Part shown: positions 16,555-26,548 of the stretch, one piece after another
How the letters are laid out: each line of letters starts with the position of its first letter
Numbering within the stretch: position 1 is the stretch's first letter
DNA from: Thiocapsa roseilacustris
GTDB lineage: Bacteria > Pseudomonadota > Gammaproteobacteria > Chromatiales > Chromatiaceae
DNA length: 64,000 nucleotides
Assembly (NCBI RefSeq): GCF_041903755.1
Contig: NZ_JBBWVE010000006.1
Location: forward strand, 62,001-126,000
Reading direction: 5' to 3'
Position numbers and translations under genes: made by a program
Notes under the pieces: generated by a model
What the model was told of the DNA's origin: nothing
Seen by the model: only the letters and a program-made list of their open reading frames with translations
Databases searched by the model: none

Positions 16555-19494
16555 ATGGATCGCCGACAACTTACCAGTCTGGCTCTAACTGTCAGTCTTC
16601 TCCTTTCCTACGCAGTCTCGGCCGCCGGCTCGCAGCCATCGTTCATCACCTTCGAGACAGGGCAGGTTCGGCCTTTGGCGTTGACGGAAGACGGAAAGCA
16701 ATTGCTGGCGCTCAACACTCCCGATAACCGCATCGAAATCTTCAACATCGACAAGGGTGTTCTCCTGCATGACGGATCGATACCGGTCGGTCTTGAGCCC
16801 ACTGCAATCGCAGTGCGAAACGATCGTGAGGTCTGGGTAGTGAATCATCTATCGGACAGTGTAAGTATTGTCGATCTGAAGGCACGCCATGTCCGGCGAA
16901 CCTTACTTGTTGGTGACGAGCCACGCGATATTGTGTTCGCTAGCGGGCGGGCGTTCGTGGCAACCGCGCATCGCGGGCAACATCGCACCCATCCATCCAT
17001 TGCCGATGTGCCGGGGTCAGGGGATCCCTTGTTTCTGGAGCCCAGTGTCCCGCGTGCAGACGTCTGGGTATTCGATGCCGCGGAGCCGGGAGACGCAGTC
17101 GGGGGTAAGCCACTTCAAATCATCGAGTTATTTGGTGACACGCCGCGATCGCTAGCCGTCAGTCCCGACGGACGCACTGTATACGCAGCTGTATTCCATA
17201 GTGGCAATCAAACTACGGTGATCCCGGACGGACTGGTCTGTGACGGGTTCAAGCCATTCGAGCCCTGCGAAGCAGGCGACGCGATAGCACCGGGCGGTAA
17301 CCCCGGACCCGCTACTAACGCTTCCGGTGTGCCTGCGCCTGAGGTCGGCTTGATTGTTAAATACAACAACGGCACCGGTCATTGGGAAGACGAGCTTGGT
17401 CGAAATTGGGATTCTATCATTCGACTTGACTTACCTGATCTGGACGTCTTCGCGATCGATGCAGTCGACCTGAAGGAGATTGCGGCATATCGAGGCGTAG
17501 GAACAATCCTCTTCAATATGGCCGTGAACCCCCAAACCGGTGCCATCTACGTGTCAAACACGGAAGCCAGAAACGAAGTGCGTTTTGAAGGACCTGGGCA
17601 TTTCGCTGGAAGCACCGTCCTCGGCCACCTTCACGAAGCACGTATTACGGTGATTCGCGATGGCTCCGTGGTACCTAGGCATCTAAACAAGCACATAGAT
17701 TACGCGGTCCATCCTGCTCCACAGGGAACAAAGGAACACAGCCTTGCAACGCCCTTGGAGATACAGGTATCCAAGGATGGAAAGTCGCTTTATGTGGCTG
17801 CTTTCGGCTCAAGTAAAGTGGGTATATTCAGCACGGAGTCATTGGAAGATAACAGCTTCGACCCGACCGAATCCAGTAGTAACTACGTGAGTGTCACCGG
17901 TGGAGGTCCCAGCGGCATCATTCTTGACGAGGCTCGCCGTCAGCTTTACACCCTGACTCGCTTCGACAATGGTATCTCGGTTATCGACCTCTCTAACGGT
18001 AAGGAGGTGACGCATATCCTGATGCCCAACCCAGAGCCCCAGCATGTCGTTGACGGCCGCCCGGTATTATACGACGCCGTAGCCACATCCAGTAACGGCG
18101 AAGCGTCCTGCGCGGCCTGCCACGTCTTCGGAGATCTCGACAGCCTCGCGTGGGATCTTGGCAATCCAGACGATGAGCCAACAGAAAGCCCCCTCACAGT
18201 AAAAATGCAGGTCGTCTTGGAGGCCGTACGGCGCGTTCTACCCGAAGGTTACTTCCCTCGCCTTAATGGCACCGGAGATGCGAACGAGTTCAGCCCTATG
18301 AAAGGGCCGATGACGACCCAGACGCTGCGGGGTATGGTTAACTCGGGTCACATGCACTGGCGCGGCGACAGGTCTAATGGGTTCTTCGGCGTAGACGAAG
18401 ACAACACTAACGATGCCCGTCTCTCGTTCATGAACTTTATTGTTGCGTTTGATGGGTTGCTCGGAAGCGAGATGTCGAGCGAAGACTCACAGCTTCAAGA
18501 GATGACCTCGCGGTTGACCGATTTCGCGCTCGAAATCACCATGCCACCAAACCCAGTTCGGGCACTGGATAATTCTCTTACGGCTCGACAAGAGGCCGGT
18601 CGCACATTCTACTTCGGCGGACCTGACGGTACTCATGTTGCCGGAGGCTTGCCACTCATTCCAGGGCGCACTGGTTTTACTTGCGATGGTTGCCATCGAC
18701 TGGACCCTGCTCAAGGCTTCTTCGGAACAGACGGAGATCAAGCCTTCGTTCAAGAAGAGCAGATCATGAAAATTCCTCAGATCCGAAATATGTACCAAAA
18801 AGTCGGCATGTTCGGTGTCGCTCCGAATCCGCTCTATCTTGAAGGTGACAACGGGCCTAAAGGGCCTCAGGTTAGGGGGTTCGGCTACGTACACGACGGG
18901 TCGGTCGATACCCTCTTCCGATTCTTCCGCGGAAAATTTTTTGCGCATCCAGAAACATTACCCAACCTTGCAAATCCTATCCGTGGCGGCGGGTTTGACG
19001 AGGGTGATCCTCAGCGTCACGATGTAGTCCAATTTGTGCTTGCCTACGATAGCGATCTCGCGCCGATTGTAGGGCAGCAAGTCACGCGACATGCCAATGG
19101 GCATGCCGTTGATTCGCGAATCGACCTTTTACTAGCGCGCTCGGAGGTTCCATTTGTCTCCAAAGTGCTCGGGGGTGAAACCACGGAGTGCGAGGTGGTG
19201 GTCAAGGGATCGCTAGATGGCGTTCAGCGCGGTTGGCTCCACGTTGGTGACGGACGTTTCCTTACCGATAGTGGCGACTATACGATGATCAGTAATCTCC
19301 GGGTTTTGAGTGACAATTATCCGCTAACCTTTACCTGCGTACCCCCAGGGTCAGGGCATCGTATGGCGGTCGATCGTGATCAGGATGGAATCCTCGACGC
19401 TGTTGATCCCTGCCCCGCCGACAAAACAAATAGCTGTTTGGTTGCTTCTAAAGCTTCCCGCATTCAAATGCGAAGAAATGCCGAGCCTTTTTAA
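16555..19494 (+). CDS. Secreted beta-propeller dihaem cytochrome c
   Basis: A 979-residue protein with a signal peptide (LTSLALTVSLLLSYAVSAAG). Residues about 30-500 form a YncE-like beta-propeller (GLEPTAIAVRNDREVWVVNH, DTPRSLAVSPDGRTVYAAVF, LEIQVSKDGKSLYVAAFGSS). The second half has two haem-binding CxxCH sites, CAACH near 520 and CDGCH near 710, in a cytochrome c peroxidase/MauG-like setting (HDGSVDTLFRFF). The end has a calcium-type DRDQDGILDAVDPC loop. It probably performs periplasmic or extracellular electron transfer or oxidation, substrate unknown. It stands alone between decayed transposase DNA and a repeat-rich spacer. Confidence 0.85.
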   Translation: MDRRQLTSLALTVSLLLSYAVSAAGSQPSFITFETGQVRPLALTEDGKQLLALNTPDNRIEIFNIDKGVLLHDGSIPVGLEPTAIAVRNDREVWVVNHLSDSVSIVDLKARHVRRTLLVGDEPRDIVFASGRAFVATAHRGQHRTHPSIADVPGSGDPLFLEPSVPRADVWVFDAAEPGDAVGGKPLQIIELFGDTPRSLAVSPDGRTVYAAVFHSGNQTTVIPDGLVCDGFKPFEPCEAGDAIAPGGNPGPATNASGVPAPEVGLIVKYNNGTGHWEDELGRNWDSIIRLDLPDLDVFAIDAVDLKEIAAYRGVGTILFNMAVNPQTGAIYVSNTEARNEVRFEGPGHFAGSTVLGHLHEARITVIRDGSVVPRHLNKHIDYAVHPAPQGTKEHSLATPLEIQVSKDGKSLYVAAFGSSKVGIFSTESLEDNSFDPTESSSNYVSVTGGGPSGIILDEARRQLYTLTRFDNGISVIDLSNGKEVTHILMPNPEPQHVVDGRPVLYDAVATSSNGEASCAACHVFGDLDSLAWDLGNPDDEPTESPLTVKMQVVLEAVRRVLPEGYFPRLNGTGDANEFSPMKGPMTTQTLRGMVNSGHMHWRGDRSNGFFGVDEDNTNDARLSFMNFIVAFDGLLGSEMSSEDSQLQEMTSRLTDFALEITMPPNPVRALDNSLTARQEAGRTFYFGGPDGTHVAGGLPLIPGRTGFTCDGCHRLDPAQGFFGTDGDQAFVQEEQIMKIPQIRNMYQKVGMFGVAPNPLYLEGDNGPKGPQVRGFGYVHDGSVDTLFRFFRGKFFAHPETLPNLANPIRGGGFDEGDPQRHDVVQFVLAYDSDLAPIVGQQVTRHANGHAVDSRIDLLLARSEVPFVSKVLGGETTECEVVVKGSLDGVQRGWLHVGDGRFLTDSGDYTMISNLRVLSDNYPLTFTCVPPGSGHRMAVDRDQDGILDAVDPCPADKTNSCLVASKASRIQMRRNAEPF

Positions 19495-20456
19495 CCTGCC
19501 ATTTCGAGCAGGTTTAGGGTCCTGAGTGTTCCGGGCCAGTTCGGCCAATTGTTACCGGTAAAAGGGGACCACCGAACCCGGTCCGAACCGGAAAACAATG
19601 CTGGCTAGTTCGGGCAGCTTCGCAGAAACTGTCGAAATCACAGGAGAACGCGGAGTAGTCTGCGCATCCCTTCGGGGTGCGCGGATACCAAGCTAAGGCG
19701 AACTCCGGAAACCTTCATGCCAAGGGCGTAGGTTGTGCCGAGCCGTGCGAGGCACAACCAACCGTAGGAGCAAGTTGTGCTTCCTATCGTCAGCACAACC
19801 TACGGGTATGGAAGTTTGCGGAAATCGCCTAAACGCTTTCTTGCGCAAAAGATTAGAAAGGCTGTTGTGCCTGGATTGGGGTGTTGAGTGCTGGGCGTTG
19901 CCGGAACAGGCAAGCAACACCTTTTCAGGCTCGCGTGATGGCACCGAGATTCGTGCTTCGAGGCAACGCCCGTCGAGGTGATGGCGATGGCCTTGGGGAA
20001 TATCCGTGAAGGGCGCTTCGCGCTGATGCGCTCGTAGGTTGCTGCGACCGACCCTCGCCCCCGGCAAGCTTTTCTCGCTTTGTCCTCTCAAGTCCGCCCG
20101 CTGGGTCGCCCGCGGGCACGGCTGTCCGTCGCCTGGTTCTGCGGCGAGTGAATCCTAATTTACAGACATTGACGCTGTGCTGTGTGTCCCCGATGGCCGC
20201 ATAGCCATGATGCGCATGCCGGATCAACCGCCGACGACACTCCACGGGCCCGGGAAAACACTGCAGCGCAAATAGCTCGGGACGCATTGCCGTTGCGCGG
20301 TTGGATGGTTTGGGATAAAACTGGTGTACGGTCCGAGGCGATGAGTTCACTTCGGCTGGCTCAGCCTGGGGGATGGTCGGTCCTTTCTGTAGATTTTCAT
20401 AGGCTTAGGATTGCCCCCTCACTTGTTTTTTAGTGCGATTTATTCTGGATATCACT
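19495..20456. other. Repeat-bearing intergenic region
   Basis: A 960-bp spacer without a convincing gene. It carries family A copy 2 (19696-19836). Minus-strand open frames of 130-140 codons here show no recognisable motifs and cross the repeat. Nothing else could be identified. Confidence 0.5.
19696..19836 (+). repeat. Dispersed palindromic repeat, family A, copy 2
   Basis: Two internal hairpins: GGTTGTGCCGAGCCGTGCGA with AGGCACAACC, then AAGTTGTGC...GTCAGCACAACCTAC. They lie between imperfect terminal inverted repeats (AAGGCGAACTCCGGAAACC against GGAAGTTTGCGGAAATCGCC). Nearly identical, in opposite orientation, to 52639-52775. Spurious peptides starting MCRAVRGTTNRR arise from it. Confidence 0.9.
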
Positions 20457-22205
20457 ATGGATTCTCACATCACACCGCCGGTCTCTACGCAAATCGCCGT
20501 CGAAACGCGTCGCTTCCGGCCTCATTACACAATGGTAATGATTGGATTGACGGCCGCTTTCTTAACTCTGGGGGCTGGTCGTGTGTCGAGCGATAGTGCT
20601 TCTGCGAAAAGCGAAATCAGCTTCGATAATGTTACGGCATCGAGTGGAATTTCTTATCGCGGACAGAGCTGGGGCGCCAATTGGGCCGATTTCAACAACG
20701 ACGGGCGACCTGATCTTTGGATGAGCAATCATTTTGGACCAGCGACTTGGTACGCCAACGAGGGGGGCGGGAAATTCCGCGACGTTACGTCTGCGAGTGT
20801 CGTCCAGCAGACCGCTACGTGCTCCACGGGCTGCGAAAAATGTGTCAACCCAGCGAAATGTGCCAATGATACGCATGGAGGGGCCTGGGCAGATTTCGAT
20901 AACGACGGGGATAAGGACTTGGTCGTCCTCTCCGGAGCCGGTCCACGCTCGCTGTGGTTCCCCGACCGCAAATTTGATAGGAATCTGTTCTTCATTAACG
21001 ATGGCGGGATCTTCAGGGAAAATCCAGAGGTCCAAAATTTAGTCGACCGCTGGCATCACGGACGGACGCCGATTTGGGTGGACATTGATAACGACGGTCG
21101 ATTAGACCTCGTGTCGATGGCGAAAAGCCCGTCTTCGGAGAGCAACTCTGAAAAGGATGCCGAGCAAAAGGATGCAGAGCTGCCTTCAACTGTCTTCAGG
21201 CAGACCGACAATGGATTTGAAGACATTGGTGAGCAGGCAGGCTTCGGGCCCTTTGATGCTAGCCAACTGCCCTTTGCGTTTTTGACAGACGTAGCAGGTA
21301 GGGGTAGTTTACAGCTCGTCGTTAAACAACAATCGCTGATTGTATACGACATCTCAACACTCCCGTTCGATGACATCACTGATGAAGTCTTTCCCTCCGG
21401 TCAAACTGTCGATCCTGTCAAAGTCGACACCGACGCCGTGGCTGCGGACTTTAACGGCGATGGATTGATGGATATCTATCGCACGCGTATCGGGTCTCCT
21501 GGCATCATGCTGATCAACTCGGCCTCGGGATTGGTGGACAAGACGGCCGAGTCAGGTTTGATGGATGTGGGATACGGGGGCAAAAGCGTAATAGCCGGTG
21601 ATTTCGACAACGACATGGACATCGATTTATACGTTGTCTATACAACTGAAGTCACGAACCAGCCAAATCGTTTATATGCAAACAACGGCGACGGCACTTT
21701 TCAAGTTGTGCCTAATGCCGGCGGTGCAGCTGGTCCGAGAGCACTTGGGCGGGGCGATACAGCGGTAAATGCCGATTTTGATTGCGATGGGTTTTTGGAT
21801 CTATTCGTGACAAACGGCGAGTGGGGTCTGATGGGGTTCCGGAACAGCGACGGACCGTATCAGTTGTTCCGGAATCGTGGGAATTCGAACAACTGGATCC
21901 AGATCGACCTCGTCGGTACAGTGTCCAACCGTGACGGGATCGGGGCTATCGTTAGCGTCGAGGCGGGCGGCAAAACGCAGTTGCGTGAGCAGTCTGGTGG
22001 CATGCACACTAAGGCGCAGAACCACACGCGGCTTCATTTTGGCTTGGGCGCAAATGAAGTCATCGATAAGATAACAGTCAGGTGGCCGAATGGAGTACTG
22101 CAGACTCTTTCCGGGCAAATCGGCAATCGTATTATTGAAATTTCCGAAAGCGAAGGAGAGTCCGACATATCAGGGGTCGTCGCGTGTCACTCACCTGGTG
22201 CGTAG
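20457..22205 (+). CDS. Secreted FG-GAP/VCBS repeat protein with ASPIC/UnbV domain (CRTAC1-like)
   Basis: About 582 residues. After an N-terminal hydrophobic segment (MVMIGLTAAFLTLGAG, signal peptide or anchor) come integrin-type calcium repeats: DFNNDGRPDLWMSN, DFDNDGDKDLVVLS, DIDNDGRLDLVSMA, DFNGDGLMDIYRT, DFDNDMDIDLYVVY and DFDCDGFLDLFVTN. The C terminus has the ASPIC/UnbV module (NWIQIDLVGTVSNRDGIGA, ITVRWPNGVLQTLSG). Such proteins are exported and probably bind surfaces or glycans; the exact role is unknown. Four Cys near residues 120-145 (CSTGCEKCVNPAKC) are an extra insertion. The start is uncertain: ATG 20457 or ATG 20532, which would put the hydrophobic segment at the very N terminus. 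Confidence 0.82.
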   Translation: MDSHITPPVSTQIAVETRRFRPHYTMVMIGLTAAFLTLGAGRVSSDSASAKSEISFDNVTASSGISYRGQSWGANWADFNNDGRPDLWMSNHFGPATWYANEGGGKFRDVTSASVVQQTATCSTGCEKCVNPAKCANDTHGGAWADFDNDGDKDLVVLSGAGPRSLWFPDRKFDRNLFFINDGGIFRENPEVQNLVDRWHHGRTPIWVDIDNDGRLDLVSMAKSPSSESNSEKDAEQKDAELPSTVFRQTDNGFEDIGEQAGFGPFDASQLPFAFLTDVAGRGSLQLVVKQQSLIVYDISTLPFDDITDEVFPSGQTVDPVKVDTDAVAADFNGDGLMDIYRTRIGSPGIMLINSASGLVDKTAESGLMDVGYGGKSVIAGDFDNDMDIDLYVVYTTEVTNQPNRLYANNGDGTFQVVPNAGGAAGPRALGRGDTAVNADFDCDGFLDLFVTNGEWGLMGFRNSDGPYQLFRNRGNSNNWIQIDLVGTVSNRDGIGAIVSVEAGGKTQLREQSGGMHTKAQNHTRLHFGLGANEVIDKITVRWPNGVLQTLSGQIGNRIIEISESEGESDISGVVACHSPGA

Positions 22206-22310
22206 AGCGGTCTAAACTCTTGAGCCCGGCCAAGGGCCGGGTCGAGACGCTGCCGCTACCCCACACTTGGTGATTTGTCCGGTATTGCGCGCCGCGCTTT
22301 GTGAGATGGC

Positions 22311-22560
22311 ATGAATAGGGTCGGCGTGGTTGCGCGCACGCGCGAGATCGACGGCATGGTTTCGCGTGAAACTCACTATATTTCATCGGCAGCATCGGCA
22401 TCGACATCGACAACGGCGTCGCCGGCTTCGGAGGAGCCGTGCGCGTTCACTGGTGCGTGGAGAATGCAGACTGGATGCGGCTCCGGGCGAGGGCGACTGC
22501 CGCGTGCGCGAGGCCTACAGCAAACCGTTCCAGCAACACCGCCCGGCGGGGTGATGCGTA
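22311..22560 (+). pseudogene. ISAs1-like transposase C-terminal remnant
   Basis: Three plus-strand frames together recall the end of an ISAs1-family transposase: VSRETHYISSA (like the RYYISSL core), then in another frame AVRVHWCVENADW (like VRxHWxIENxLHW), then in a third LDAAPGEGDCRVREAYSKPF (like LDVxFxEDxxRxRxxxAxxN). The frameshifts show it is dead. No element ends found. Confidence 0.68.
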
Positions 22561-22719
22561 CGATGCCTGAAGGCTGTCTACACGCCTTCGTGCTGGTCTC
22601 GATGACTGGCGGGTGTTGCTGGAGCCCTGATGGTGTCATTGTTCGATGACTTACACGGTGGTTAAGGTCGGAGGGAGTGATCTTTAGGCCATTTAGGAGG
22701 ATCGGTGAGTCACGGGAAA

Positions 22720-22975
22720 CGCGAGTGGCCGCAACGCATCCACCTGCAGACCTCACCGCACTGCTGGATCCGCGACTGAAAGAAACGGTTAGATTGATCG
22801 AAGCCGTTCAAAGCGACACCGCGCTGTTGGCCGCAACCGTCGACGCCGCGATCCGAACGGCCGAGGCCATCCGGCGCGCCGCGGCACCCATTTTGTATGT
22901 GGCAACGGCGGCAGCGCCGGCGAGGCGACCTACCTCAGCGGCGAGCTCATCGGCCCGCCGCGACCGGCCTCACGA
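22720..22975 (+). pseudogene. Phosphoheptose isomerase/DiaA-like SIS-domain fragment
   Basis: One frame reads LLDPRLKETVRLIEAVQSDT...TAEAIRRAAAPILYV. A +1 shift at about 22893 continues CGNGGSAGEATYLSGELIG, the signature of GmhA/DiaA SIS-domain proteins (CGNGGSAADAQHLAAELVG). The shift and the early loss of similarity show a broken gene. GmhA acts in the same ADP-heptose pathway as hldE at the window start. Confidence 0.75.
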
Positions 22976-23381
22976 GCATGCTCGTCACGGGCTCGCCGCA
23001 CCTTGACTTTTTGCGTGCTCTGCGTTCTCCGCATGCCCCGGTTGTGTTCGAGCTCCTGCGCCAATCCGGAGAACCATGACGGACGTCTCATCTCTTGCGA
23101 CAGGACAGGCGCTACTCTTTTATCGTGTCGGATCGAGGTGACTGGCTGACCGAGTCGTCGAGAAGAGATCCGTCGTGACCAAGCCTCGCTCGTGCGCCAT
23201 TGATCCGCCCGAGCGTTCAACGAAACCCCGGCAAGAGGATGACCGTGTCTGCGGGTGATCAGCAGCGTGCACGACCCCGAGGCTTGAACTTTCAGGGCAG
23301 GCAGCGTCCTCGATCACCCCTAGATCCGTCGCACCAGGAACTGGTCGGCTGGTTTCTTCTGAAAATCAGAGGATATCTCCA
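22976..23381. other. Intergenic region after the SIS-domain relic, nothing recognised
   Basis: About 400 bp with no convincing gene. It holds the upstream region of the 23382 gene, whose ribosome-binding sequence (GAGG) ends about 10 bases before the ATG. Confidence 0.4.
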
Positions 23382-24434
23382 ATGACGAAATCATCGATGA
23401 CGCGGGCATCTCTAGGCGTCGTGATGCTGGTCGCTGCAGTGGGCTCGACGTCCGCGGTCGAATCTCTCGGACCCAATGAGGTCGTCGCCGCTGTGACTTG
23501 GACGACCGGCGGTGAAGCTGTAATAGACGATGCCAATGAAACCGGGCTGAAAAATGCGTTGTGGCCTAATACAATCGACAATATTCCCCACACGCTGCAA
23601 GCGAATATGCTGTCCCTGCTGATCCTGGATACGGTGACGCTCGGCATTCGAAATCTCGCAGTCGACGCTGTAGATCCCTTTTGGCAGACCGGGTTCAATT
23701 ACGAAATGATCACGTTCGATGAATCCGCAATCCCCGATGAAGGCACGGACGCATGCATCCCGTATCTCGGCCAATACGGCACCGACTACACGTTTGGGAC
23801 GGCCTTCTCGACATCGACTGGGTTTATTCAAGGCTTCGCGTTTCCTGTTGTGGTCGAAAACCCGGACGTTGTTTCGTTCAATCCGAATGTCGAAGTTGTG
23901 GGTAAAACGGCCTCGATCGATTGCTGCCAAGCGACAGACATCGCAGAGATGACCTACCGGACGCCGAACACGGAAGGTCGCTGGCTCGATACCGACGGTG
24001 ATACAATCGCGGACCTCAATGTCGAAGAGCTGCTTGCAAGCAAGGGGCTCATGACCGGCGATATGAATATGACCGTTCGAAACCTATCTCGGACGTGCGA
24101 AATGTTGCCTTACCTGCGCGGCGAATGTGATGTTCCTCAAGGGCAGCAGGTCTTGGCGACGACTTTCACAATCCCCCTGGCGGTCGTGCCGCCGACTCCA
24201 GAGCAGTGCGATCTGAACGGAGACAGGAAGTTTGGCATTCTGGACATTAGGATCTTTGCGATCGGTTGCAAAAATGCTACGGCGACATGGGAATGCGACC
24301 TCGACAGAAACGGAGAATTCTCTTTGACTGACAGTATTCGTTTTGTTCTCGGCTGCCGACTCAGTCCCGATACCTGGGCCAATGTCAATGAGGCAACCGC
24401 TCTGATGAGGCATACTATCAGGCAAAGTCGCTGA
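23382..24434 (+). CDS. Secreted protein with dockerin-like calcium-binding C terminus
   Basis: A 350-residue exported protein: signal peptide LGVVMLVAAVGSTSAVES, then a mostly beta-looking region of about 230 residues that I do not recognise. The end has two dockerin type I-like loops, CDLNGDRKFGILDIRIFAIG and CDLDRNGEFSLTDSIRFVLG, each with DxNxDxx spacing and a following helix. Such pairs bind calcium and often mediate attachment to cohesin-type partners or the cell surface. No cohesin or glycoside hydrolase is seen nearby. Cytoplasmic functions are unlikely given the signal and several Cys. Confidence 0.75.
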   Translation: MTKSSMTRASLGVVMLVAAVGSTSAVESLGPNEVVAAVTWTTGGEAVIDDANETGLKNALWPNTIDNIPHTLQANMLSLLILDTVTLGIRNLAVDAVDPFWQTGFNYEMITFDESAIPDEGTDACIPYLGQYGTDYTFGTAFSTSTGFIQGFAFPVVVENPDVVSFNPNVEVVGKTASIDCCQATDIAEMTYRTPNTEGRWLDTDGDTIADLNVEELLASKGLMTGDMNMTVRNLSRTCEMLPYLRGECDVPQGQQVLATTFTIPLAVVPPTPEQCDLNGDRKFGILDIRIFAIGCKNATATWECDLDRNGEFSLTDSIRFVLGCRLSPDTWANVNEATALMRHTIRQSR

Positions 24435-24889
24435 AAGTGTGAGGTGTCGTCCCTGACCCTGCAGCGGCGGGTTGGGCGCCGGGGGCCTTGCTGAGGTGCG
24501 CTCTGGCTGTCGGGTGGACCGGCTTGCACCGAAGCTCCCTGGCTGCCGGGTCAGGAGATTGCCTCGCGGGTATGGCATTTTGGCCAGAACGGCGCGATAC
24601 TTGTGTAACAAACGCGTCGTTTATCCACAAATCAACACGGCTTGCAAGGCCTTTAGCTTATCTATACACCTCAATCAGCTGTAAGACCATGCTTGCAATG
24701 TCATTTACTGAGGATGGCTTTTACTGACGGCCTGCTCTTCAGGTTCGACGGTTTACTCGGCGTCGGGGTGCTGCGTGCTTATCGAGGTGCGCCAACTTGG
24801 GATCGAGCGATGCAGTATCGTCCTTATACTGATGGTGTCAAGACGTCTTGCACAGGCCCAATCTTTATTTATGAATCGGAGTTTTCCGC
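24435..24889. other. Upstream region of the ketosynthase cluster, nothing recognised
   Basis: A 455-bp spacer, more AT-rich toward its 3' half. It is the likely promoter region of the ACP-ketosynthase set, but no promoter pair or operator was defined. Confidence 0.4.
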
Positions 24890-25135
24890 ATGTTCGATGA
24901 AATTGAAGAAACCCTGCGTGAGATCATCGCAAAAAGCCTGAAGGTCGACAAAGATTTGATCCAGAAAAACTCTTCTCTTGATGACTGGGGTGGTGATTCG
25001 CTCGATTTTATTGAAACACTCTTCGCGATTGAAACACGATTCGATATCAGTTTGCCGGACGTCGGGGGGGGGCGTGATCTCAACCTCGAGAAACTGGCCG
25101 ATATGATTCGGGAGCAGATTTCCAAACGATCATGA
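24890..25135 (+). CDS. Acyl carrier protein
   Basis: An 81-residue acidic four-helix carrier protein. The phosphopantetheine attachment site is Ser37 in WGGDSLDFIETLF, with the usual DSL motif. It is distinct from housekeeping AcpP (which has VEDLGADSLDTVEL) and stands at the head of a ketosynthase set, so it is probably a dedicated carrier for a special acyl chain. The stop overlaps the fabF-like ATG by four bases (ATGA). Confidence 0.93.
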   Translation: MFDEIEETLREIIAKSLKVDKDLIQKNSSLDDWGGDSLDFIETLFAIETRFDISLPDVGGGRDLNLEKLADMIREQISKRS

Positions 25136-26376
25136 GTAGTCAGCGTAGAAGTAAGAAGCGCAAGGTCGTTGTCACAGGGATTGGCATGATTACACCTTTC
25201 GGTGTGGGTCGCGCTATTTTTTGGTCGCAAGCATTGGCAGGGCGTTCCGCTACTCGCTTGATTCAAGCGTTTGATCCGGAGCCTTATCGTTCTCATGTCG
25301 TCGGTGAGTGCCTGGATTTCGATCCCTCGATCGTAGTGGATCCCTCCGAGGCTCGCCGCTATGACCGATTTTCCCTGTTCGCCATGGCGGCGGCCGACGA
25401 AGCTCTTGCGGATAGCGGCTTGAGTCCGCCATCGGAGAGAACCGGGGTCGTGATGGGTACTGGGATGGGCGGGGCCACCACTACCGATATCCAGTACGAG
25501 GCGATACGGACGAAGGGTCGCCGATTCGTGAATCCTCTCACCGTTCCCATGGTGATGCCGAACGCCGCAGCAGGGCACATTGGTCTTCGTTATCGTGTAC
25601 GGGGTCCGTCGTTGACGATATCGACAGCCTGTGCGTCGGGTGCCAATGCGGTCGGCGAAGGATCGCGAATCATCGCGCACGGGTACGCGGATGTGATGCT
25701 GGTCGGAGGCGTCGAAGCCGCGATCACCCCCGGTTTCTTTGCGGCTTGGGACGCCCTGCGCGTCATGGCAAAGCGAAATGAGGATCCGGCCGGTGCGTCG
25801 CGTCCCTTCAGCCGGGATCGCACAGGTTTCGTGATGGCCGAAGGTGCGGCGGTCCTGGTCCTCGAGGAACGCGAGCAAGCGGTTGATCGCGGGGCTTCGA
25901 TTTATGCGGAAATCATCGGATACGGTGTCACCAACGATGCCTATCATGTGACTAGGCCCTCCATGGAAGGTGAGATGAAGGCGATCCGCTTGGCACTGAG
26001 TGATGCGGACGTCGGCTTGGCCGACGTCGATTATATCAATGCTCATGGCACGGCCACTGCGGCCAACGATGTCTCTGAAACGAACGCGATCAAGGCGATC
26101 TTCGGCGAGCAGGCGCAGAGGATTCCGATCTCATCAATCAAGTCAATGATCGGTCATAGTATCGGCGCTGCCGGTGCAATCGAGTTTGCATCGACCTGCA
26201 TGACGATCCGTGAACAGATGATTCCGCCTACCATCAACCTCGAGACTCCCGATCCCGACTGCGATTTGGATTATGTCCCCAACCAATCAAGATCCGCAGA
26301 TATCGACGTCGCGATCTCCAACTCGTTTAGTTTCGGTGGAAATAACGCAATTCTCGTCGCTCGCAAGTTTCTGTAA
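25132..26376 (+). CDS. FabF-type beta-ketoacyl-ACP synthase
   Basis: A 414-residue thiolase-fold condensing enzyme that would elongate an acyl-ACP with malonyl-ACP. The complete Cys-His-His triad is visible: Cys167 in STACASGANAVGEG, His305 in NAHGTATAANDVSE and His342 in KSMIGHSIGAAGAIE. The C terminus has SNSFSFGGNNAILV. All catalytic residues are present, so it should be active rather than a chain-length factor. Because it is coupled to its own ACP and next to a StlD/DarB-type KAS III, I infer a specialised pathway, not bulk fatty acid synthesis. Confidence 0.92.
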   Translation: MSSQRRSKKRKVVVTGIGMITPFGVGRAIFWSQALAGRSATRLIQAFDPEPYRSHVVGECLDFDPSIVVDPSEARRYDRFSLFAMAAADEALADSGLSPPSERTGVVMGTGMGGATTTDIQYEAIRTKGRRFVNPLTVPMVMPNAAAGHIGLRYRVRGPSLTISTACASGANAVGEGSRIIAHGYADVMLVGGVEAAITPGFFAAWDALRVMAKRNEDPAGASRPFSRDRTGFVMAEGAAVLVLEEREQAVDRGASIYAEIIGYGVTNDAYHVTRPSMEGEMKAIRLALSDADVGLADVDYINAHGTATAANDVSETNAIKAIFGEQAQRIPISSIKSMIGHSIGAAGAIEFASTCMTIREQMIPPTINLETPDPDCDLDYVPNQSRSADIDVAISNSFSFGGNNAILVARKFL

Positions 26377-26548
26377 GTCACCTGCGTTTGCGGGATTCAT
26401 ACTCGACGTCCCTCTGATGAGCTTTGTGCCCGACGAACCCCGGAGACGCGCTCCAGCTCATCGAGGGCATTTCTCCATTGCCCGCGACGCGGCTAAGTGC
26501 TGTTTACCTTGATGAACTACCGGCGACGCACCAAATTTTGAGGCTTTC

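Noticed and set aside
19925..20350. A 141-codon minus-strand open frame in the repeat-bearing spacer
   Set aside because: No recognisable motif, signal or ribosome-binding site; composition typical of non-coding GC-rich DNA.
22220..22245. GC hairpin after the FG-GAP gene as a terminator
   Set aside because: CCCGGCC/GGCCGGG can pair but lacks a T-run; evidence is too weak.
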